64,000 bases of DNA from Serratia proteamaculans (GCF_013337185.1 NZ_SWDE01000002.1:62001-126000), one strand, 5' to 3'. Shown: positions 50,086 through 60,485, counted from the stretch's first letter. Numbers and translations are program-made. The notes: generated by a model not told the origin, from the sequence alone.

Positions 50086-51711
50086 TTATGCGGTTTGACA
50101 ATCTGGGGCTTCCTTTACCACGGGTGAAACTGCGTTTTGAGAGTTGGCCGGAGCGGTGAAGTTATCGTCCGCCAGGCGGAATACCGATACCGCGTCGGCC
50201 AGGGTAATAGCCTGTTCCTCCAGCGCGACGGCCGCCGAGGCCGCTTCCTCCACCAGTGCGGCGTTTTGTTGTGTTACCTGATCCATCTGGGTTACCGCCT
50301 GCGTCACCTGTTCAATACCGCGGCTCTGCTCATCAGACGCCGAGGCGATTTCACCCATAATGTCGGTAACCCGGGTGACCGAACGCACGATGTCCTGCAT
50401 GGTGGCACCGGAGTTTTCCACCAGCACCGACCCTTGCTTGACGCGGCTGACCGATTCGTCGATCAGCCCTTTGATTTCTTTCGCCGCCTGCGCGCTGCGT
50501 TGCGCCAGGTTGCGTACTTCACCGGCCACCACCGCAAAACCTCTGCCCTGCTCACCGGCGCGCGCCGCTTCTACCGCTGCATTCAGCGCCAGTATATTGG
50601 TCTGGAAAGCAATACCGTCGATCACGCTGGTAATGGCGCCAATCTTCTGCGAACTGTTGGCGATATCATGCATGGTGGTCACCACGGCCCCTGCCATCTC
50701 ACCGCCTTTGGCCGCGGTGCTTGAGGCGTCACGCGCCAGTTGTGAAGCCTGACGTGCGTTATCGGCGTTCTGTTTCACCGTGGCGGTCAGTTGCTCCATG
50801 CTGGCGGCGGTTTCTTCCAACGAGGCGGCCTGCTGTTCGGTACGGGAAGAGAGATCGTTGTTGCCCTCGGAAATTTCCTGCAGGCCGATCAGGATCGACT
50901 CCGCCCCGTCGCGCACCGCACCCACGGTGCCGATCAGCGACTGCTGCATGCGCTGCAGGCTGGCGAACAGTTGGCTGATTTCGTTACGGCCGTACACCTG
51001 GATCGGCGTAGCCAGATCGCCGGCGGCAATGCGGTCAAAATGACTGCGCATGATATCCAGCGGTCTTACCAACATGTTACGCAGCCACCACAAGGCACTA
51101 CCGGTGACCACAATCAGCATCAGTACCGCACCGGCCACCAGCCAGCCGGACAGGGTAAAGGAGCGCTGATTCGACGCATTGGCGTCGCTGACGTTGGCGC
51201 TCACCAATTGCAGATACTGGACAAAATCGGCTTCAAACAGGTCCTGGGTTTTCTGCGTCGGCTGGTCCATAAACGCCTGCAGGTTATCGTTCTCCAGGAA
51301 GCCAATCAGCTCACGCAGGGTGTTGCGCAGCCGGTCATAGCTGGCCTTGGTGGTTGCCGTCAGCTGTTGTTCCTGTTCGCTGTTACGCGGTACCGCCAGG
51401 AACTGGTTGAAATAGAGGTCGGCTTTTTGCAGCGAACTGCGCGCGTTGCCCATCAGCGCATTGACCTGATCCTGCGGCAGCTTGAGCGCCGCACGGGTTC
51501 CGGCGCGGTTGAGCGTATTACGAGCCTGTAACAGCGATACCCAGCTCAGGCTGAGGGCATCGCGCTGCTGGCTGCCGAGGGTGATCAGATTCAGGTTGTG
51601 GTTATCGGAACGAAAAGCGGTGTACGACAAGCCGCTGGTGGCCAACTGCATAACACAAAAAGTCATCAACAACAGAAACAGACTGGTAGAGACGCGGATT
51701 CGGTTAAACAC
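50086..51711 (-). CDS. Methyl-accepting chemotaxis protein, Tap-like, with an amino-acid-type sensor motif
   Basis: Transmembrane receptor of 541 residues. The first membrane segment is about 7-30, the periplasmic sensor about 31-188, the second segment about 189-212, then HAMP and the signalling coiled coil with the conserved tip ([20 protein letters not shown]). The region after the second membrane segment ([20 protein letters not shown]) and the gene position match E. coli Tap. There is no NWETF tail. Unlike what I recall of E. coli Tap, the sensor has R64, N68, R69, R73 and a PT motif at 151-152, as in serine/aspartate receptors. Confidence 0.93.
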   Translation of the reverse strand: MFNRIRVSTSLFLLLMTFCVMQLATSGLSYTAFRSDNHNLNLITLGSQQRDALSLSWVSLLQARNTLNRAGTRAALKLPQDQVNALMGNARSSLQKADLYFNQFLAVPRNSEQEQQLTATTKASYDRLRNTLRELIGFLENDNLQAFMDQPTQKTQDLFEADFVQYLQLVSANVSDANASNQRSFTLSGWLVAGAVLMLIVVTGSALWWLRNMLVRPLDIMRSHFDRIAAGDLATPIQVYGRNEISQLFASLQRMQQSLIGTVGAVRDGAESILIGLQEISEGNNDLSSRTEQQAASLEETAASMEQLTATVKQNADNARQASQLARDASSTAAKGGEMAGAVVTTMHDIANSSQKIGAITSVIDGIAFQTNILALNAAVEAARAGEQGRGFAVVAGEVRNLAQRSAQAAKEIKGLIDESVSRVKQGSVLVENSGATMQDIVRSVTRVTDIMGEIASASDEQSRGIEQVTQAVTQMDQVTQQNAALVEEAASAAVALEEQAITLADAVSVFRLADDNFTAPANSQNAVSPVVKEAPDCQTA

Positions 51712-51774
51712 TGTGAACCTCCTTGCAGCCGGCCGGTGGCCAGCTCAGATTTCTGGCTAAGCAGACGGGGATTC

Positions 51775-51800
51775 GGCCTCCCCCTGACAGGAAGGAGGCC
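51775..51800 (-). other. Hairpin between the tsr-like and tap-like genes
   Basis: GGCCTCC (51775-51781) and GGAGGCC (51794-51800) form a 7-base stem in the 98-base gap between the two receptor genes. No T run follows. It could reduce read-through or stabilise the upstream message. Confidence 0.4.
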
Positions 51801-51809
51801 CAATGCCGG

Positions 51810-53480
51810 TTAGAACGTTTCCCAGTTATCCTGCGGATCGCTGGCGTTCATTTTTTTATGATTGAGTACCGGGGTGACTGTTGCCTTGCTGCTGGCGGGC
51901 ATTTTGAATTCGTCCTGGCCTGCCGCTTTCAGACGGAACACCGCCACCGACTGGGTCAGCATGCTGGCCTGCTCTTCCAGCGCCGCCGCCGCAGACGCGG
52001 ACTCTTCCACCAACGAGGCGTTCTGCTGGGTGACGCGGTCCATTTCCGCAACCGCCTGGCCGACCTGATCGATACCACGGCTTTGTTCGTCGGACGCCGA
52101 GGCGATCTCCCCCATGATGTCGGTAACGCGGGTGACTGCATTGACGATATCGCCCATGGTTTCACCGGCGCTTTCTACCAGTACCGAGCCCATATCGACG
52201 CGATTGACGGAATCTTCGATCAACCCTTTGATTTCCTTCGCCGCCTGGGCACTACGCTGTGCCAGATTGCGCACTTCGCCAGCGACTACCGCAAAACCAC
52301 GGCCCTGCTCACCGGCACGTGCCGCTTCGACCGCCGCATTCAATGCCAGGATGTTGGTCTGGAAGGCAATACCGTCGATCACGCCGGTAATGTCGGCAAT
52401 TTTCTGCGAACTACCGGCGATGTCATGCATGGTTTGCACCACATTGGCCACCACCTTGCCGCCTTTCTGCGCGGTTTCGGAGGCGCTCAACGCCAGTTGG
52501 CTGGCCTGACGGGCATTTTCGGCGTTCTGTTTCACCGTGGCGGTCAGTTGCTCCATGCTGGCAGCGGTTTCCTCTAGTGAGGCGGCCTGCTGCTCGGTAC
52601 GGGAAGAAAGGTCGTTGTTGCCGGCGGCAATTTCAGATGCACCGCTATAAATAGCATCGGCACCCTGACGCACGCCGCTAACGGTGTCGATCAGTTCGTT
52701 TTGCATATGCTTGAGGCTGGCGGCCAGCACGCCCATTTCATTGCGGCTGGTCACGGCGATCGGCTGGGTCAAATCACCGGCAGCAATCATTTTGATGTGT
52801 TCGATCATGCGGTTCAGCGGACGCACCAGAATGTGGTGAATACCGCTCCACACCAGGACGATTACCGCCAGTACCGCCAACAGCACTACCGCCAGCGTCC
52901 AGATAGCGAAGTTGAAGGAGTTGTTACTGTCTTCCACTGCGCTCTGGTAAAGCTTGTCGTTCTGCGCCAGGTAGGTGTTGTAGATATCTTCGAACGCGTC
53001 CTGATAGCTTTGCGTCGGCTGGTCAAAGAAGGCGTTGATTTTGCCCTCACCCAGCAACACGGTCAGTTCGGTCAAGGCACCGTGCAGAATGCCGTATTGC
53101 TGCTTGAGCTTTTCGGCCGCTTGCGCGTCCTGACGGGCATTGAGAGGAATTTTGTCATAGGCGGCATAGTGTTGCTCCGCCACCACCAGGTTGCTTTTGG
53201 CTCGCGCCAACAGCTCGGCGACGGTAGCACCGCTGCCAATATTGTTGGTATCCATCATGTGGCGGATACCGGCACGGTTTAGCGTGTTGCGAGCCTGCAG
53301 CAGGTTGACCCAGCTTTCGTTCAGCTCTGACTGTTGCTGACGAATGGTCTGCAATACGGTGAAGTTTTCTTTGTCATTCTTCAGTGAGGAGAAGAAGAGC
53401 CCGCCTGAAACCAGCTGCAAGGCGCCAAATAACACCAGCACCAGTAACAGGCTGGTGACCACCTTCATACGATTAAACAT
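51810..53480 (-). CDS. tsr: Methyl-accepting chemotaxis protein, Tsr-like serine receptor
   Basis: Receptor of 556 residues that resembles E. coli Tsr from end to end. The segment [20 protein letters not shown] and the ligand residues R64, N68, R69, R73 and T156 coincide with Tsr numbering. The cytoplasmic tip is conserved and the tail ends NWETF, the docking pentapeptide for CheR and CheB. It occupies the place of tar next to cheW in E. coli. A sigma-28 promoter lies directly upstream. Serine as ligand is inferred. Confidence 0.94.
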   Translation of the reverse strand: MFNRMKVVTSLLLVLVLFGALQLVSGGLFFSSLKNDKENFTVLQTIRQQQSELNESWVNLLQARNTLNRAGIRHMMDTNNIGSGATVAELLARAKSNLVVAEQHYAAYDKIPLNARQDAQAAEKLKQQYGILHGALTELTVLLGEGKINAFFDQPTQSYQDAFEDIYNTYLAQNDKLYQSAVEDSNNSFNFAIWTLAVVLLAVLAVIVLVWSGIHHILVRPLNRMIEHIKMIAAGDLTQPIAVTSRNEMGVLAASLKHMQNELIDTVSGVRQGADAIYSGASEIAAGNNDLSSRTEQQAASLEETAASMEQLTATVKQNAENARQASQLALSASETAQKGGKVVANVVQTMHDIAGSSQKIADITGVIDGIAFQTNILALNAAVEAARAGEQGRGFAVVAGEVRNLAQRSAQAAKEIKGLIEDSVNRVDMGSVLVESAGETMGDIVNAVTRVTDIMGEIASASDEQSRGIDQVGQAVAEMDRVTQQNASLVEESASAAAALEEQASMLTQSVAVFRLKAAGQDEFKMPASSKATVTPVLNHKKMNASDPQDNWETF

Positions 53481-53536
53481 GTTTTCCCTTGATAAACGCC
53501 CGCGCGGACAGGCCCTGATTACGTTGATTGACAGAG

Positions 53537-53563
53537 TTATCGGCGCGGCGGGAAAGAACTTTA
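53537..53563 (-). promoter_or_regulatory. Sigma-28 promoter of the tsr-like gene
   Basis: Minus strand: TAAAGTTC, 11 bases, GCCGATAA, exact in the core and spacing. It lies between cheW and the receptor, 57 bases before the start codon, so the receptor-cheRBYZ genes have their own late promoter. Confidence 0.92.
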
Positions 53564-53596
53564 TGCGAGGAGGTAACTATTTTTATGTAGGTTTCA

Positions 53597-53617
53597 GGGC
53601 GCAGCATGCAGCGCCCC
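53597..53617. repeat. GCATGC palindrome family, copy 4
   Basis: GGGCGCAGCATGCAGCGCCC, a 20-base palindrome with one mismatch, then CT. It lies between the cheW stop codon and the tsr promoter. Confidence 0.7.
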
Positions 53618-53635
53618 TTCGCAGAGCCTGGTGGA

Positions 53636-54136
53636 TCAGGCGCTTTTCGCCACGCTGTCGACCAGGGACATCTCTTCGCTGCTCAGCAGCTTTTCGATAT
53701 CCACCAGGATCAACATACGGTCACCCAGCGAACCCAAGCCGGTCAGGTATTCGGTTGCCAGGGTCACGGCAAATTCCGGTGCCGGACGGATCTGCTCGGT
53801 GGTCAGCGACAGCACGTCGGATACGCCGTCGACCACGATACCCACCACCCGTTGGCCAAAGTTCAGCACGATCACCACGGTGTTTTCATCGTAAGACACA
53901 TCCTGCTGAGCAAATTTCACCCGCAGGTCGATAATCGGCACAATCACGCCGCGCAGGTTGGTGACGCCCTTGATAAAGGCCGGAGTGTTGGCGATGCGAG
54001 TCACCTGATCGTATCCGCGGATCTCCTGCACCTTGAGGATATCAATGCCATATTCCTCATTGCCCAAGGTAAAAATCAGGAATTCTTGCCCTACCGTTTC
54101 GCCAGCCAGTTTGCTGACGGTTGCCAGTCCTGCCAT
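53636..54136 (-). CDS. cheW: Chemotaxis coupling protein CheW
   Basis: Adaptor linking receptors to CheA; 166 residues (E. coli 167). Conserved stretch: [20 protein letters not shown], then [14 protein letters not shown] start at the ATG at 54136, preceded by AAAGGTGA at a suitable distance; seven further in-frame codons upstream are less likely. It is downstream of cheA in the motAB-cheAW operon. Confidence 0.98.
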   Translation of the reverse strand: MAGLATVSKLAGETVGQEFLIFTLGNEEYGIDILKVQEIRGYDQVTRIANTPAFIKGVTNLRGVIVPIIDLRVKFAQQDVSYDENTVVIVLNFGQRVVGIVVDGVSDVLSLTTEQIRPAPEFAVTLATEYLTGLGSLGDRMLILVDIEKLLSSEEMSLVDSVAKSA

Positions 54137-54168
54137 GTCATTCACCTTTAAAATCAATAGATTAATTA

Positions 54169-56142
54169 TTATGCGGCTGCGTCGGTCTGACGCTGTTCAC
54201 GGTTCAGCGTTTGCAGCGCCGAGACATCGACAATCAGCGCCACGCTGCCATCGCCGAGAATAGTGGCGGCGGAAATACCCGGCACTTTGCGATAGTTGCT
54301 TTCCAGATTCTTCACCACTACCTGATGCTGACCGACCAATTGATCTACCAGTAACGCATAGCGACGACCGGCACTTTGCAGGATCACCACAATGCCCTGA
54401 GTGGCATCGGTTTTAGCGCCCTCTACTTCGAACACCCGGAACAATTCCACCAGCGGCAGATATTCACCGCGCACCTGCAACACCCGCTCGCCACCGGCCA
54501 ATGGATGCAGGTCTTCGGCCTGCGGCTGCAGTGACTCCATCACCGCGTTGAGCGGCAGGATAAACACTTCGTCGTTCACCTTGACCGACATACCGTCGAG
54601 AATGGCCAGCGTCAACGGCAGCAGGATACGGATCGCGGTACCCTTGCCTGCCTGAGAATGGATTTCTACATGCCCACCCATCTCCTGAATATTTCGCTTC
54701 ACCACGTCCATGCCGACACCGCGACCGGACACATCGGTGACCTGTTCGGCAGTGGAGAAACCCGGGGCGAAAATCAACATGCCGACATCTTCATCGCTCA
54801 TGCTGTCACTGACTGCCAGCCCCTGTGAGGCCGCTTTGGCGAGAATTTTCTCACGGTTCAGACCGGCGCCGTCGTCGGTCACCTCGATGCAGATATTGCC
54901 GCCCTGATGCTCCGCCGACAGGATCAGATTACCCACCGCCGATTTCCCGGCCGCGACACGCGTATCGGGATCTTCAATGCCGTGATCCAGACTGTTGCGC
55001 ACCAGGTGGGTCAAGGGATCGATAATGCGTTCGATCAGGCTTTTATCCAGTTCGGTCGAGCTGCCCTGGAGCTGCAACTCCACCTGTTTATTCAGTTTGC
55101 CGGCCAGATCGCGCACCAGTCGCGGGAAGCGGCTGAACACATACTCCATCGGCATCATACGGATCGACATCACCGACTCTTGCAAGTCGCGCGCGTTGCG
55201 TTCCAACTGGCTCATGCTGTTGAGCAGGTCACCGTGATTCACCGGATCCAGGCTGCCCGAACGCTGCGCCAGCATCGATTGGGTAATCACCAGTTCACCG
55301 ACCAGGTTGATCAATTGGTCCACCTTCTCTACCGCTACGCGGATGCTGGTGGATTCACTGGCCTTGGCCCGTGGTTTGGCGGCTTCGACAGCCGCAGGGG
55401 CCGGTTTGACCACCGGAGCTACCGCGGCGGCAGGCGCTGACGGTGCGGCTGCAACTGGCGCGACTTCGGCCTGCGGCGGCGTGGCGAAGCTGATTTGCTC
55501 CGGCTCCAGTACAAAACAGAGTACCGCGCTGATGTCATCTTCGCTGGCGGAGGTCAGCAGCGTCACTTCCAGGCTGTTTTCGGTCTGCAGCGGGTTTTTC
55601 ACCTCACCCAGATTCCCCAGCTCTTCGAGCATCAGCGGGACTTCGCTGGGCTTGAGGCCACTCAGGCAAATGCGCATCCCGCCTTCAATAGCCGCAGGGA
55701 CCGCGACGGCATGTTCCGTGGCCGGATGCGCTGCGGGGGCATCCTGTTGCTGCGCGTCCAACGCCAGCTGCCGCAACGCCTGGCAGATGTATTCAAAGCT
55801 GTCGGCGTCAGGTTTTTGCGACGTCTTATAGGCGTCCAGTTGCTCCTGCATAATGTCTTTGGTTTCCAGAAACAGGTTGATAATCTCGGTGCTCAGGCTC
55901 ATTTCCTGGCGCCGCGCACCGTCGAGCAGGTTCTCCAGCAGATGGGTGGTTTCCTGCAGTACCGTAAAACCAAAGGTAGCCGCGCCCCCTTTAATGGAAT
56001 GCGCTGCGCGGAAAATGGCGTTCAGCGGCTCAATGTCCGGCGCCAGCGGATCCAACTCCAGCAGGTGTTGCTCCATATCGGCCAGCAACTCGTCTGCTTC
56101 ATCAAAAAAGGTCTGATAAAACGCACTAATATCCATGCTCAC
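54169..56142 (-). CDS. cheA: Chemotaxis histidine kinase CheA
   Basis: Receptor-coupled kinase, 657 residues from the GTG at 56142 ([20 protein letters not shown]), the same start context as in E. coli, with GAGG upstream. The phosphate-accepting H48 is in RAAHSIKGG. The CheY/CheB-binding P2 domain, an alanine/proline-rich linker, dimerisation, ATPase ([28 protein letters not shown]) and CheW-like P5 domains follow. Met98 (in DIMQEQL), the E. coli short-form start, is conserved. A longer frame into motB is an artefact. Confidence 0.98.
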   Translation of the reverse strand: MSMDISAFYQTFFDEADELLADMEQHLLELDPLAPDIEPLNAIFRAAHSIKGGAATFGFTVLQETTHLLENLLDGARRQEMSLSTEIINLFLETKDIMQEQLDAYKTSQKPDADSFEYICQALRQLALDAQQQDAPAAHPATEHAVAVPAAIEGGMRICLSGLKPSEVPLMLEELGNLGEVKNPLQTENSLEVTLLTSASEDDISAVLCFVLEPEQISFATPPQAEVAPVAAAPSAPAAAVAPVVKPAPAAVEAAKPRAKASESTSIRVAVEKVDQLINLVGELVITQSMLAQRSGSLDPVNHGDLLNSMSQLERNARDLQESVMSIRMMPMEYVFSRFPRLVRDLAGKLNKQVELQLQGSSTELDKSLIERIIDPLTHLVRNSLDHGIEDPDTRVAAGKSAVGNLILSAEHQGGNICIEVTDDGAGLNREKILAKAASQGLAVSDSMSDEDVGMLIFAPGFSTAEQVTDVSGRGVGMDVVKRNIQEMGGHVEIHSQAGKGTAIRILLPLTLAILDGMSVKVNDEVFILPLNAVMESLQPQAEDLHPLAGGERVLQVRGEYLPLVELFRVFEVEGAKTDATQGIVVILQSAGRRYALLVDQLVGQHQVVVKNLESNYRKVPGISAATILGDGSVALIVDVSALQTLNREQRQTDAAA

Positions 56143-56146
56143 GGGA

Positions 56147-57112
56147 TCACCTCTGCTGTGAGTCGCTGTTAGTCGGTACTGGCTCAGCCGTCGGCTGCTC
56201 CGGTGCAATGAGGGTGGCCGGAGCCGTCGCCGCTGGGGCCAGCGACTTTAGCTCGACCGGCTGAGCGACATCCATCGCGTTGCTTTCGCCATTTTCGTGT
56301 TCGATACCCTGCTGGGTTTGCTTGTTCAGCACCAGCACGGTGATGCGGCGATTGATGGCGTCATCGGCGCCGTGCTGTTTCAGGCTCATGGTGGCCGCCA
56401 TGCCCACCACCCGCAGCACCTTCCCTTCCGACAGCCCACCGGCAATCAGCTCACGCCGTGAAGCATTGGCGCGATCGGCCGAAAGCTCCCAGTTGCTGTA
56501 ACCCCGCTCACCCGTGGCGTATGGAATGTCGTCGGTGTGGCCGGACAGGCTGATTTTATTCGGCAAATCATTGAGGATCGGGGCAATCGCTCGCAGGATG
56601 TCACGCATATAGCTTTCCACCTGCGCACTGCCGGTTTTGAACATCGGGCGGTTCTGGCTATCGATGATCTGAATGCGCAGACCTTCATCCATCATGTTGA
56701 TCAGCAGATGCGGGCGCAGCGCTTTCAGCCGCGGATCGGACTCAATCAGCTCATCGAGCTTTTCCCGCAGCTTGTTCAAGCGCAGTTCCTCGTCGCGTTT
56801 CTCGAGCGTATCGATCTGCCTTTTCACCAGTCCGTCCTGCTGAGTCGGGTCATCGCCACCGCCGGGGATCGGGCTGCTTTCCGAACTGCTCTTGTCGCCG
56901 CTGGTCAGCGCCACTTTTAACGGCGTGCGGAAATATTCGGCAATTTGCGTCAGCTCCTGCGGGCTGGCGATAGCCAGCAGCCACATCACCAGGAAAAACG
57001 CCATCATCGCCGTCATAAAATCGGCGTAAGCAATCTTCCAGGAGCCGCCGTGATGGCCGGCCTGATGCGACTTGCGTTTTCTGACCAAAACAACCGGGTG
57101 ATTCTGCTTCAT
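56147..57112 (-). CDS. motB: Flagellar stator protein MotB
   Basis: Peptidoglycan-anchored half of the proton-driven stator; 321 residues. The proton-carrying aspartate is D31 in [12 protein letters not shown] at the start of the only membrane span. The OmpA-like wall-binding domain (about 150-265) contains [12 protein letters not shown]. The start overlaps the motA stop (ATGA). The C-terminal 50 residues are alanine/proline-rich and variable. Confidence 0.97.
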   Translation of the reverse strand: MKQNHPVVLVRKRKSHQAGHHGGSWKIAYADFMTAMMAFFLVMWLLAIASPQELTQIAEYFRTPLKVALTSGDKSSSESSPIPGGGDDPTQQDGLVKRQIDTLEKRDEELRLNKLREKLDELIESDPRLKALRPHLLINMMDEGLRIQIIDSQNRPMFKTGSAQVESYMRDILRAIAPILNDLPNKISLSGHTDDIPYATGERGYSNWELSADRANASRRELIAGGLSEGKVLRVVGMAATMSLKQHGADDAINRRITVLVLNKQTQQGIEHENGESNAMDVAQPVELKSLAPAATAPATLIAPEQPTAEPVPTNSDSQQR

Positions 57113-57999
57113 GCCTGTTCTTCTTCCGTCGCCTGCTGTGCCGGCGCTTTCACCCGGCGCACATGTTCTTCCAGCTCGACGAAGGACGGACGCTCGGTGG
57201 TGTACAAGGTTTTACGGCCGAATTCGACGGCAATCTGCGGTGCGTAACCATTGAGGCTGGACAGTAAAGTGACCTTGATGCACTGCATCATTTTGACGTT
57301 TTCGGCGCTTTTCTGACGCAGCAGGGTAGCCAGCGGCGAGATAAAACCGTAGGCCAGTAAAATACCGAGGAAGGTGCCAACCATGGCGTTGGCGATCAAC
57401 GCGCCCAGCTCGGCCGCCGGGCGGTCGGCCGAGGCCAGCGCATGCACCACCCCCATCACCGCCGCCACAATACCGAAGGCCGGCAACGAGTCACCGACCA
57501 TCGCCAGGCTGCCTGCCGGGACTTCGCTTTCCTGTTCAAAGGTTTCGATCTCTTCGTCCATCAACGCTTCGATCTCAAACGCATTCATGTTGCCGCTCAC
57601 CATCAGCCGTAAGTAATCGGTAATAAACTCTACGAGGGTGTTATCGGCAAGAATGCGCGGATAATTAGAGAAAATTTCACTTTCTTGCGGATTATCAATA
57701 TCGAATTCGAGGGACAGCATGCCCTGCTGACGAGATTTGGCCAGCAGCAGGAAGAGTAGCGCCATCAGGTCCATGTATAAATCTTTACTGTATTTCGAAC
57801 GACGCATCAGCTTGGGGATGGCGCGCAGCGTGGATTTTATCGCCTTACCGTTGTTGCCCACGATAAAAGCGCCGATACCCGCGCCGCCGATAATCAAAAA
57901 TTCTGCCGGCTGATAAAGCGCGCCCAGATGGCCCCCCACAATCAGGTAGCCCCCAAAGACCGCACCCAATACCACGAGATAACCCAAAATAACTAGCAC
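57109..57999 (-). CDS. motA: Flagellar stator protein MotA
   Basis: Proton-channel half of the stator, 296 residues (E. coli 295), with four membrane segments and a large cytoplasmic loop that contacts FliG. The block [20 protein letters not shown] is diagnostic. I chose the GTG at 57999 ([12 protein letters not shown]), which aligns with the E. coli start; AAGGA lies 4 bases before it, but abuts the ATG at 58005, which is the other option. Confidence 0.95.
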   Translation of the reverse strand: MLVILGYLVVLGAVFGGYLIVGGHLGALYQPAEFLIIGGAGIGAFIVGNNGKAIKSTLRAIPKLMRRSKYSKDLYMDLMALLFLLLAKSRQQGMLSLEFDIDNPQESEIFSNYPRILADNTLVEFITDYLRLMVSGNMNAFEIEALMDEEIETFEQESEVPAGSLAMVGDSLPAFGIVAAVMGVVHALASADRPAAELGALIANAMVGTFLGILLAYGFISPLATLLRQKSAENVKMMQCIKVTLLSSLNGYAPQIAVEFGRKTLYTTERPSFVELEEHVRRVKAPAQQATEEEQA

Positions 58000-58058
58000 A
58001 CGCATTCCTTAAATTAACAATGTGGATGGAAGGTGGGATAAGCGCGCGTTTGAGACGC

Positions 58059-58107
58059 ACCGACGCAGCAGTCTGGGCTGCGTCGGTGGGTTCGGCATGC
58101 CGAACCC
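58059..58107. repeat. GCATGC palindrome family, copy 5, with an adjacent hairpin
   Basis: ACCGACGCAG pairs perfectly with CTGCGTCGGT (58059-58087). Directly next to it is a perfect 20-base palindrome, GGGTTCGGCATGCCGAACCC (58088-58107). Both lie between flhC and motA, where the motA operon promoter is expected. Confidence 0.75.
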
Positions 58108-58157
58108 TGCGTGTTACAAATCGATTTAAGTCTGGATAAACCGGCGCTGTCGCCGGC

Positions 58158-58739
58158 TCAAATCGCGCGTTTAACCTGCTCGTCCAGCAGTTGAGGAATA
58201 ATATCGGCCAGTTGCGGCGAAAGTTTACGTCTTTTTACTGCGCGGGATGGGGGCTGGCATAAACTGCAAACAAAACTGTTCAACGGCTGGTGCGCGTGGG
58301 TGATAAAAGTGCCGCCACAGCAGTTGCAGGCCGAAAGCTGCAGCATGCCGCTATCGACGAAACGCACCAGCGTCCAGGCACGGGTCAGCGCCAATAACGG
58401 CGCCTCTCCCGGTTGGTGTGGACACTGTTCCAGATACAAACGATAGGCTTTAATCACCGCCTCAACGCCAGTGCAGTGCCCACTCTTCATCAGGAAACTG
58501 TAGGCGTTATAAAACATCGATGAATGGATGTTCTGTTCCCAGGTCATAAACCAGTCGGTCGAGAACGGCAACATTCCTTTCGGCGGTGGACTGCCGCGCA
58601 ATTCTTTATAGAGTTTGATCAAACGCCCGCGGCTGAGCTGAGTTTCGCTTTCCAGCATCTGCAAACGGGCGCCCAGCGTAATCAGCTCCATTGCCAGCTG
58701 AATATCCTTGGCTTCCTGAACAATACTTTTCTCTGCCAT
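58158..58739 (-). CDS. flhC: Flagellar master regulator subunit FlhC
   Basis: DNA-binding subunit of the FlhD4C2 activator; 193 residues (E. coli 192). It is nearly identical to E. coli over long stretches ([20 protein letters not shown]). The zinc cysteines are in CNCCGG and CSLC. I start at the ATG at 58739; the frame extends to a TTG two codons upstream. It is separated from flhD by 2 bases. Confidence 0.98.
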   Translation of the reverse strand: MAEKSIVQEAKDIQLAMELITLGARLQMLESETQLSRGRLIKLYKELRGSPPPKGMLPFSTDWFMTWEQNIHSSMFYNAYSFLMKSGHCTGVEAVIKAYRLYLEQCPHQPGEAPLLALTRAWTLVRFVDSGMLQLSACNCCGGTFITHAHQPLNSFVCSLCQPPSRAVKRRKLSPQLADIIPQLLDEQVKRAI

Positions 58740-58741
58740 CT

Positions 58742-59092
58742 TCAAGCTCTTTTCTTCGTCGCACTACCGTCTTTAGCCGATAGTTCTTGCAGTAAGTGGC
58801 TTGATAGCAAAATGCCGGTATGGATTTGCTGCAGATCGTCAACGCGCGATTCTTTCGTCAGGCGCTCGATCGTCTGGTGATCGTTAAAACGGAAGTGACA
58901 GACCAGCTGGTTGGTCTCAGCCAGTTTAACCATTTGTGGCAACGTGAGCTGAGCAAGCGCATCAGCCATGGTCTCGTCGATCCCCAGACGGAACATTGCC
59001 GATGCTTTCTCATCATTAATCAGACGCTGTGCTAAAAGTAAATACGACAAATTGATGTCATAAATATGCTTAAGTAATTCAGACGTACCCAT
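58742..59092 (-). CDS. flhD: Flagellar master regulator subunit FlhD
   Basis: Partner of FlhC in the class 1 activator; 116 residues ([20 protein letters not shown]), the E. coli length. [19 protein letters not shown] and the conserved cysteine are present. An ATG three codons upstream (59101) is also possible and was used in older E. coli annotation. It is preceded by a long control region with CRP and RcsAB-type sites. Confidence 0.98.
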   Translation of the reverse strand: MGTSELLKHIYDINLSYLLLAQRLINDEKASAMFRLGIDETMADALAQLTLPQMVKLAETNQLVCHFRFNDHQTIERLTKESRVDDLQQIHTGILLSSHLLQELSAKDGSATKKRA

Positions 59093-59338
59093 ATTCCCCA
59101 TCCCGACAGACTATGTTTAAAAACATACGCTGGGTGATAATTTTTATCGCCCGTGACCTGGGTTTGTTCCCTAAGTTGGCAAATGAATCCCTGAATAACG
59201 TTCGTTATAAATTTATCAACATCACTAATTTCGAACCGTCATTCAGTATTTGATACGTGCGTAAACCTACGTGTATGGATGTACAGCATTTTGCTTCAGC
59301 AGTGTGTAATCACTGTGAAACTATTTTTACAAAATTAA

Positions 59339-59352
59339 TAAGATTATTCCTA
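59339..59352 (-). promoter_or_regulatory. RcsAB-type box in the flhDC leader
   Basis: Minus strand TAGGAATAATCTTA, which differs by one base from the E. coli flhDC RcsAB box as I recall it. In E. coli the box covers +4 to +17 and represses flhDC. The same geometry would put the transcription start near 59355, a leader of about 260 bases. A sigma-70-like element here is weak (TAGAGT at 59369-59364), as expected for a CRP-dependent promoter. A different match, TTGCGC-N17-TATTAA (59363-59335), overlaps the box. Confidence 0.75.
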
Positions 59353-59420
59353 ATGCAGCGCAACTCTACCCCCGAACCGTTAGCACACACAATGTAAGTG
59401 AGAGGCAATTTTAAATACAA

Positions 59421-59436
59421 TGTGATCTAAGTCACA
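59421..59436 (-). promoter_or_regulatory. CRP site upstream of flhDC
   Basis: TGTGATCTAAGTCACA fits the CRP palindrome TGTGA-N6-TCACA exactly. Its centre lies about 73 bases upstream of the start predicted from the RcsAB box, near the -72 position known in E. coli. Confidence 0.85.
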
Positions 59437-59588
59437 AAAATAAAAAATATTTAAGCCAAATATCTCGATCCCTGCCTGTTTTTTAACCTTGTTTTTGAAC
59501 AAAAAACGACCATAAGTAAAAAAACGTCTTAAAAACAATGTATATAAGCCAAAAAAATATCTTTTTTAGATCAATTCGAACAAAAGCA

Positions 59589-59762
59589 TTACCAAACTAA
59601 AATAACAGAACAAAAATCTGCTCGTAGCCGATAAAAGCAGTACAAATAACCGTTTAATAAGCCATAAACTATCCATGTTGAAAAATAACGCACGTAAACT
59701 ATAAGGTTATGAGGTTTCGGATTTGACTTAAAACCGGTGCCATTGGTTGTTTTAATTTTCAT
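59589..59762 (-). CDS. Doubtful 57-codon ORF downstream of the sigma-28 site
   Basis: The frame begins MKIKTTNGTGFKSNPKPHNL and ends with aromatic and hydrophobic residues (VYVRYFSTWIVYGLLNGYLY). It is the first ATG frame of some length on the transcript expected from the sigma-28 promoter at 59898-59924. It has no ribosome site and its composition is AT-driven, so it may be chance. Recorded because of its position only. Confidence 0.15.
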   Translation of the reverse strand: MKIKTTNGTGFKSNPKPHNLIVYVRYFSTWIVYGLLNGYLYCFYRLRADFCSVILVW

Positions 59763-59897
59763 CTATTGTTCTTATTTGGTTAACAATAGCTCGCTTAGGT
59801 TGTGAACAAGAAAACAGACGTAACTATATATTTCCAGGCTGAGAGGATGAAAGTGGCAGGTTTCGATGTTTTTTTGTGAAAAGTATTCCAAAACGAT

Positions 59898-59924
59898 TTA
59901 TCGGCAATACTAATTTAAACTTTA
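59898..59924 (-). promoter_or_regulatory. Perfect sigma-28 promoter pointing toward flhDC
   Basis: Minus strand: TAAAGTTT, 11 bases, GCCGATAA, identical to the extended sigma-28 consensus. The nearest annotated gene downstream is flhD, about 800 bases away. No terminator is visible between them. Confidence 0.85.
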
Positions 59925-60485
59925 ATGGTTTTTTATCGAAAATTAAAAAATGACTGAAAGCTCAGATGATATTTATCAGTCAATAGAGGTCACTATCACT
60001 TTTATAAACCAAAATGCAGTTTCGTTTTATTTTATACCGGCGTTTCATCTATACCCCGTGCATTTGAAGTGACTACCAGACGGCCAGTCCATCCGTTTTG
60101 CCCAGGGCCGGGTATACCGCATGCCACATCCGCGCTTATGCAATGGAAAGATCCCATTGATTGATCCCGGGATCTTGGGGATTTGCACGCTACAGCAGAC
60201 AAGGACTGGGCAGAACCGCCCTGCGCTCGTGCCACCTGGACTGATGGGGCCTGAGACTTTCCCTATTTTGCATATCGATCGACAGCCAGGCATTGCCGAC
60301 AATCCACGGGCATATTATTATTCGCCACGCAGGGTCACCTCGCACTCAGCCATCTATTACCGTATTGAAATTTATTTATTTGAAATTAATTTTTCAGGTC
60401 TCACATCACACTCTTTTGCTACTGTCTGATGACAGGGTGATGTTTCTTCGTCCAACTACAACTATTAACAGGTTATATTTTAATC
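59925..60485. other. Gap upstream of the Hha-like gene with a GC-rich island
   Basis: Mostly AT-rich, but about 60030-60310 is clearly richer in G and C and contains the palindrome GATCCCGGGATC. Two overlapping frames on opposite strands (60045-60302 minus, 60121-60429 plus) show no recognisable protein or ribosome site. It may be a remnant of an inserted element. Confidence 0.35.

Noticed and set aside
57641..57667. TAAT-N15-GCCGATAA inside motA as a promoter
   Set aside because: Eleven of twelve core bases match, but the extended -35 is poor and such a match is plausible by chance; kept only as a remark under the motA finding.
60045..60429. Overlapping frames on both strands in the GC-rich island
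   Set aside because: No ribosome site, no recognised domain, and both strands open over the same bases.
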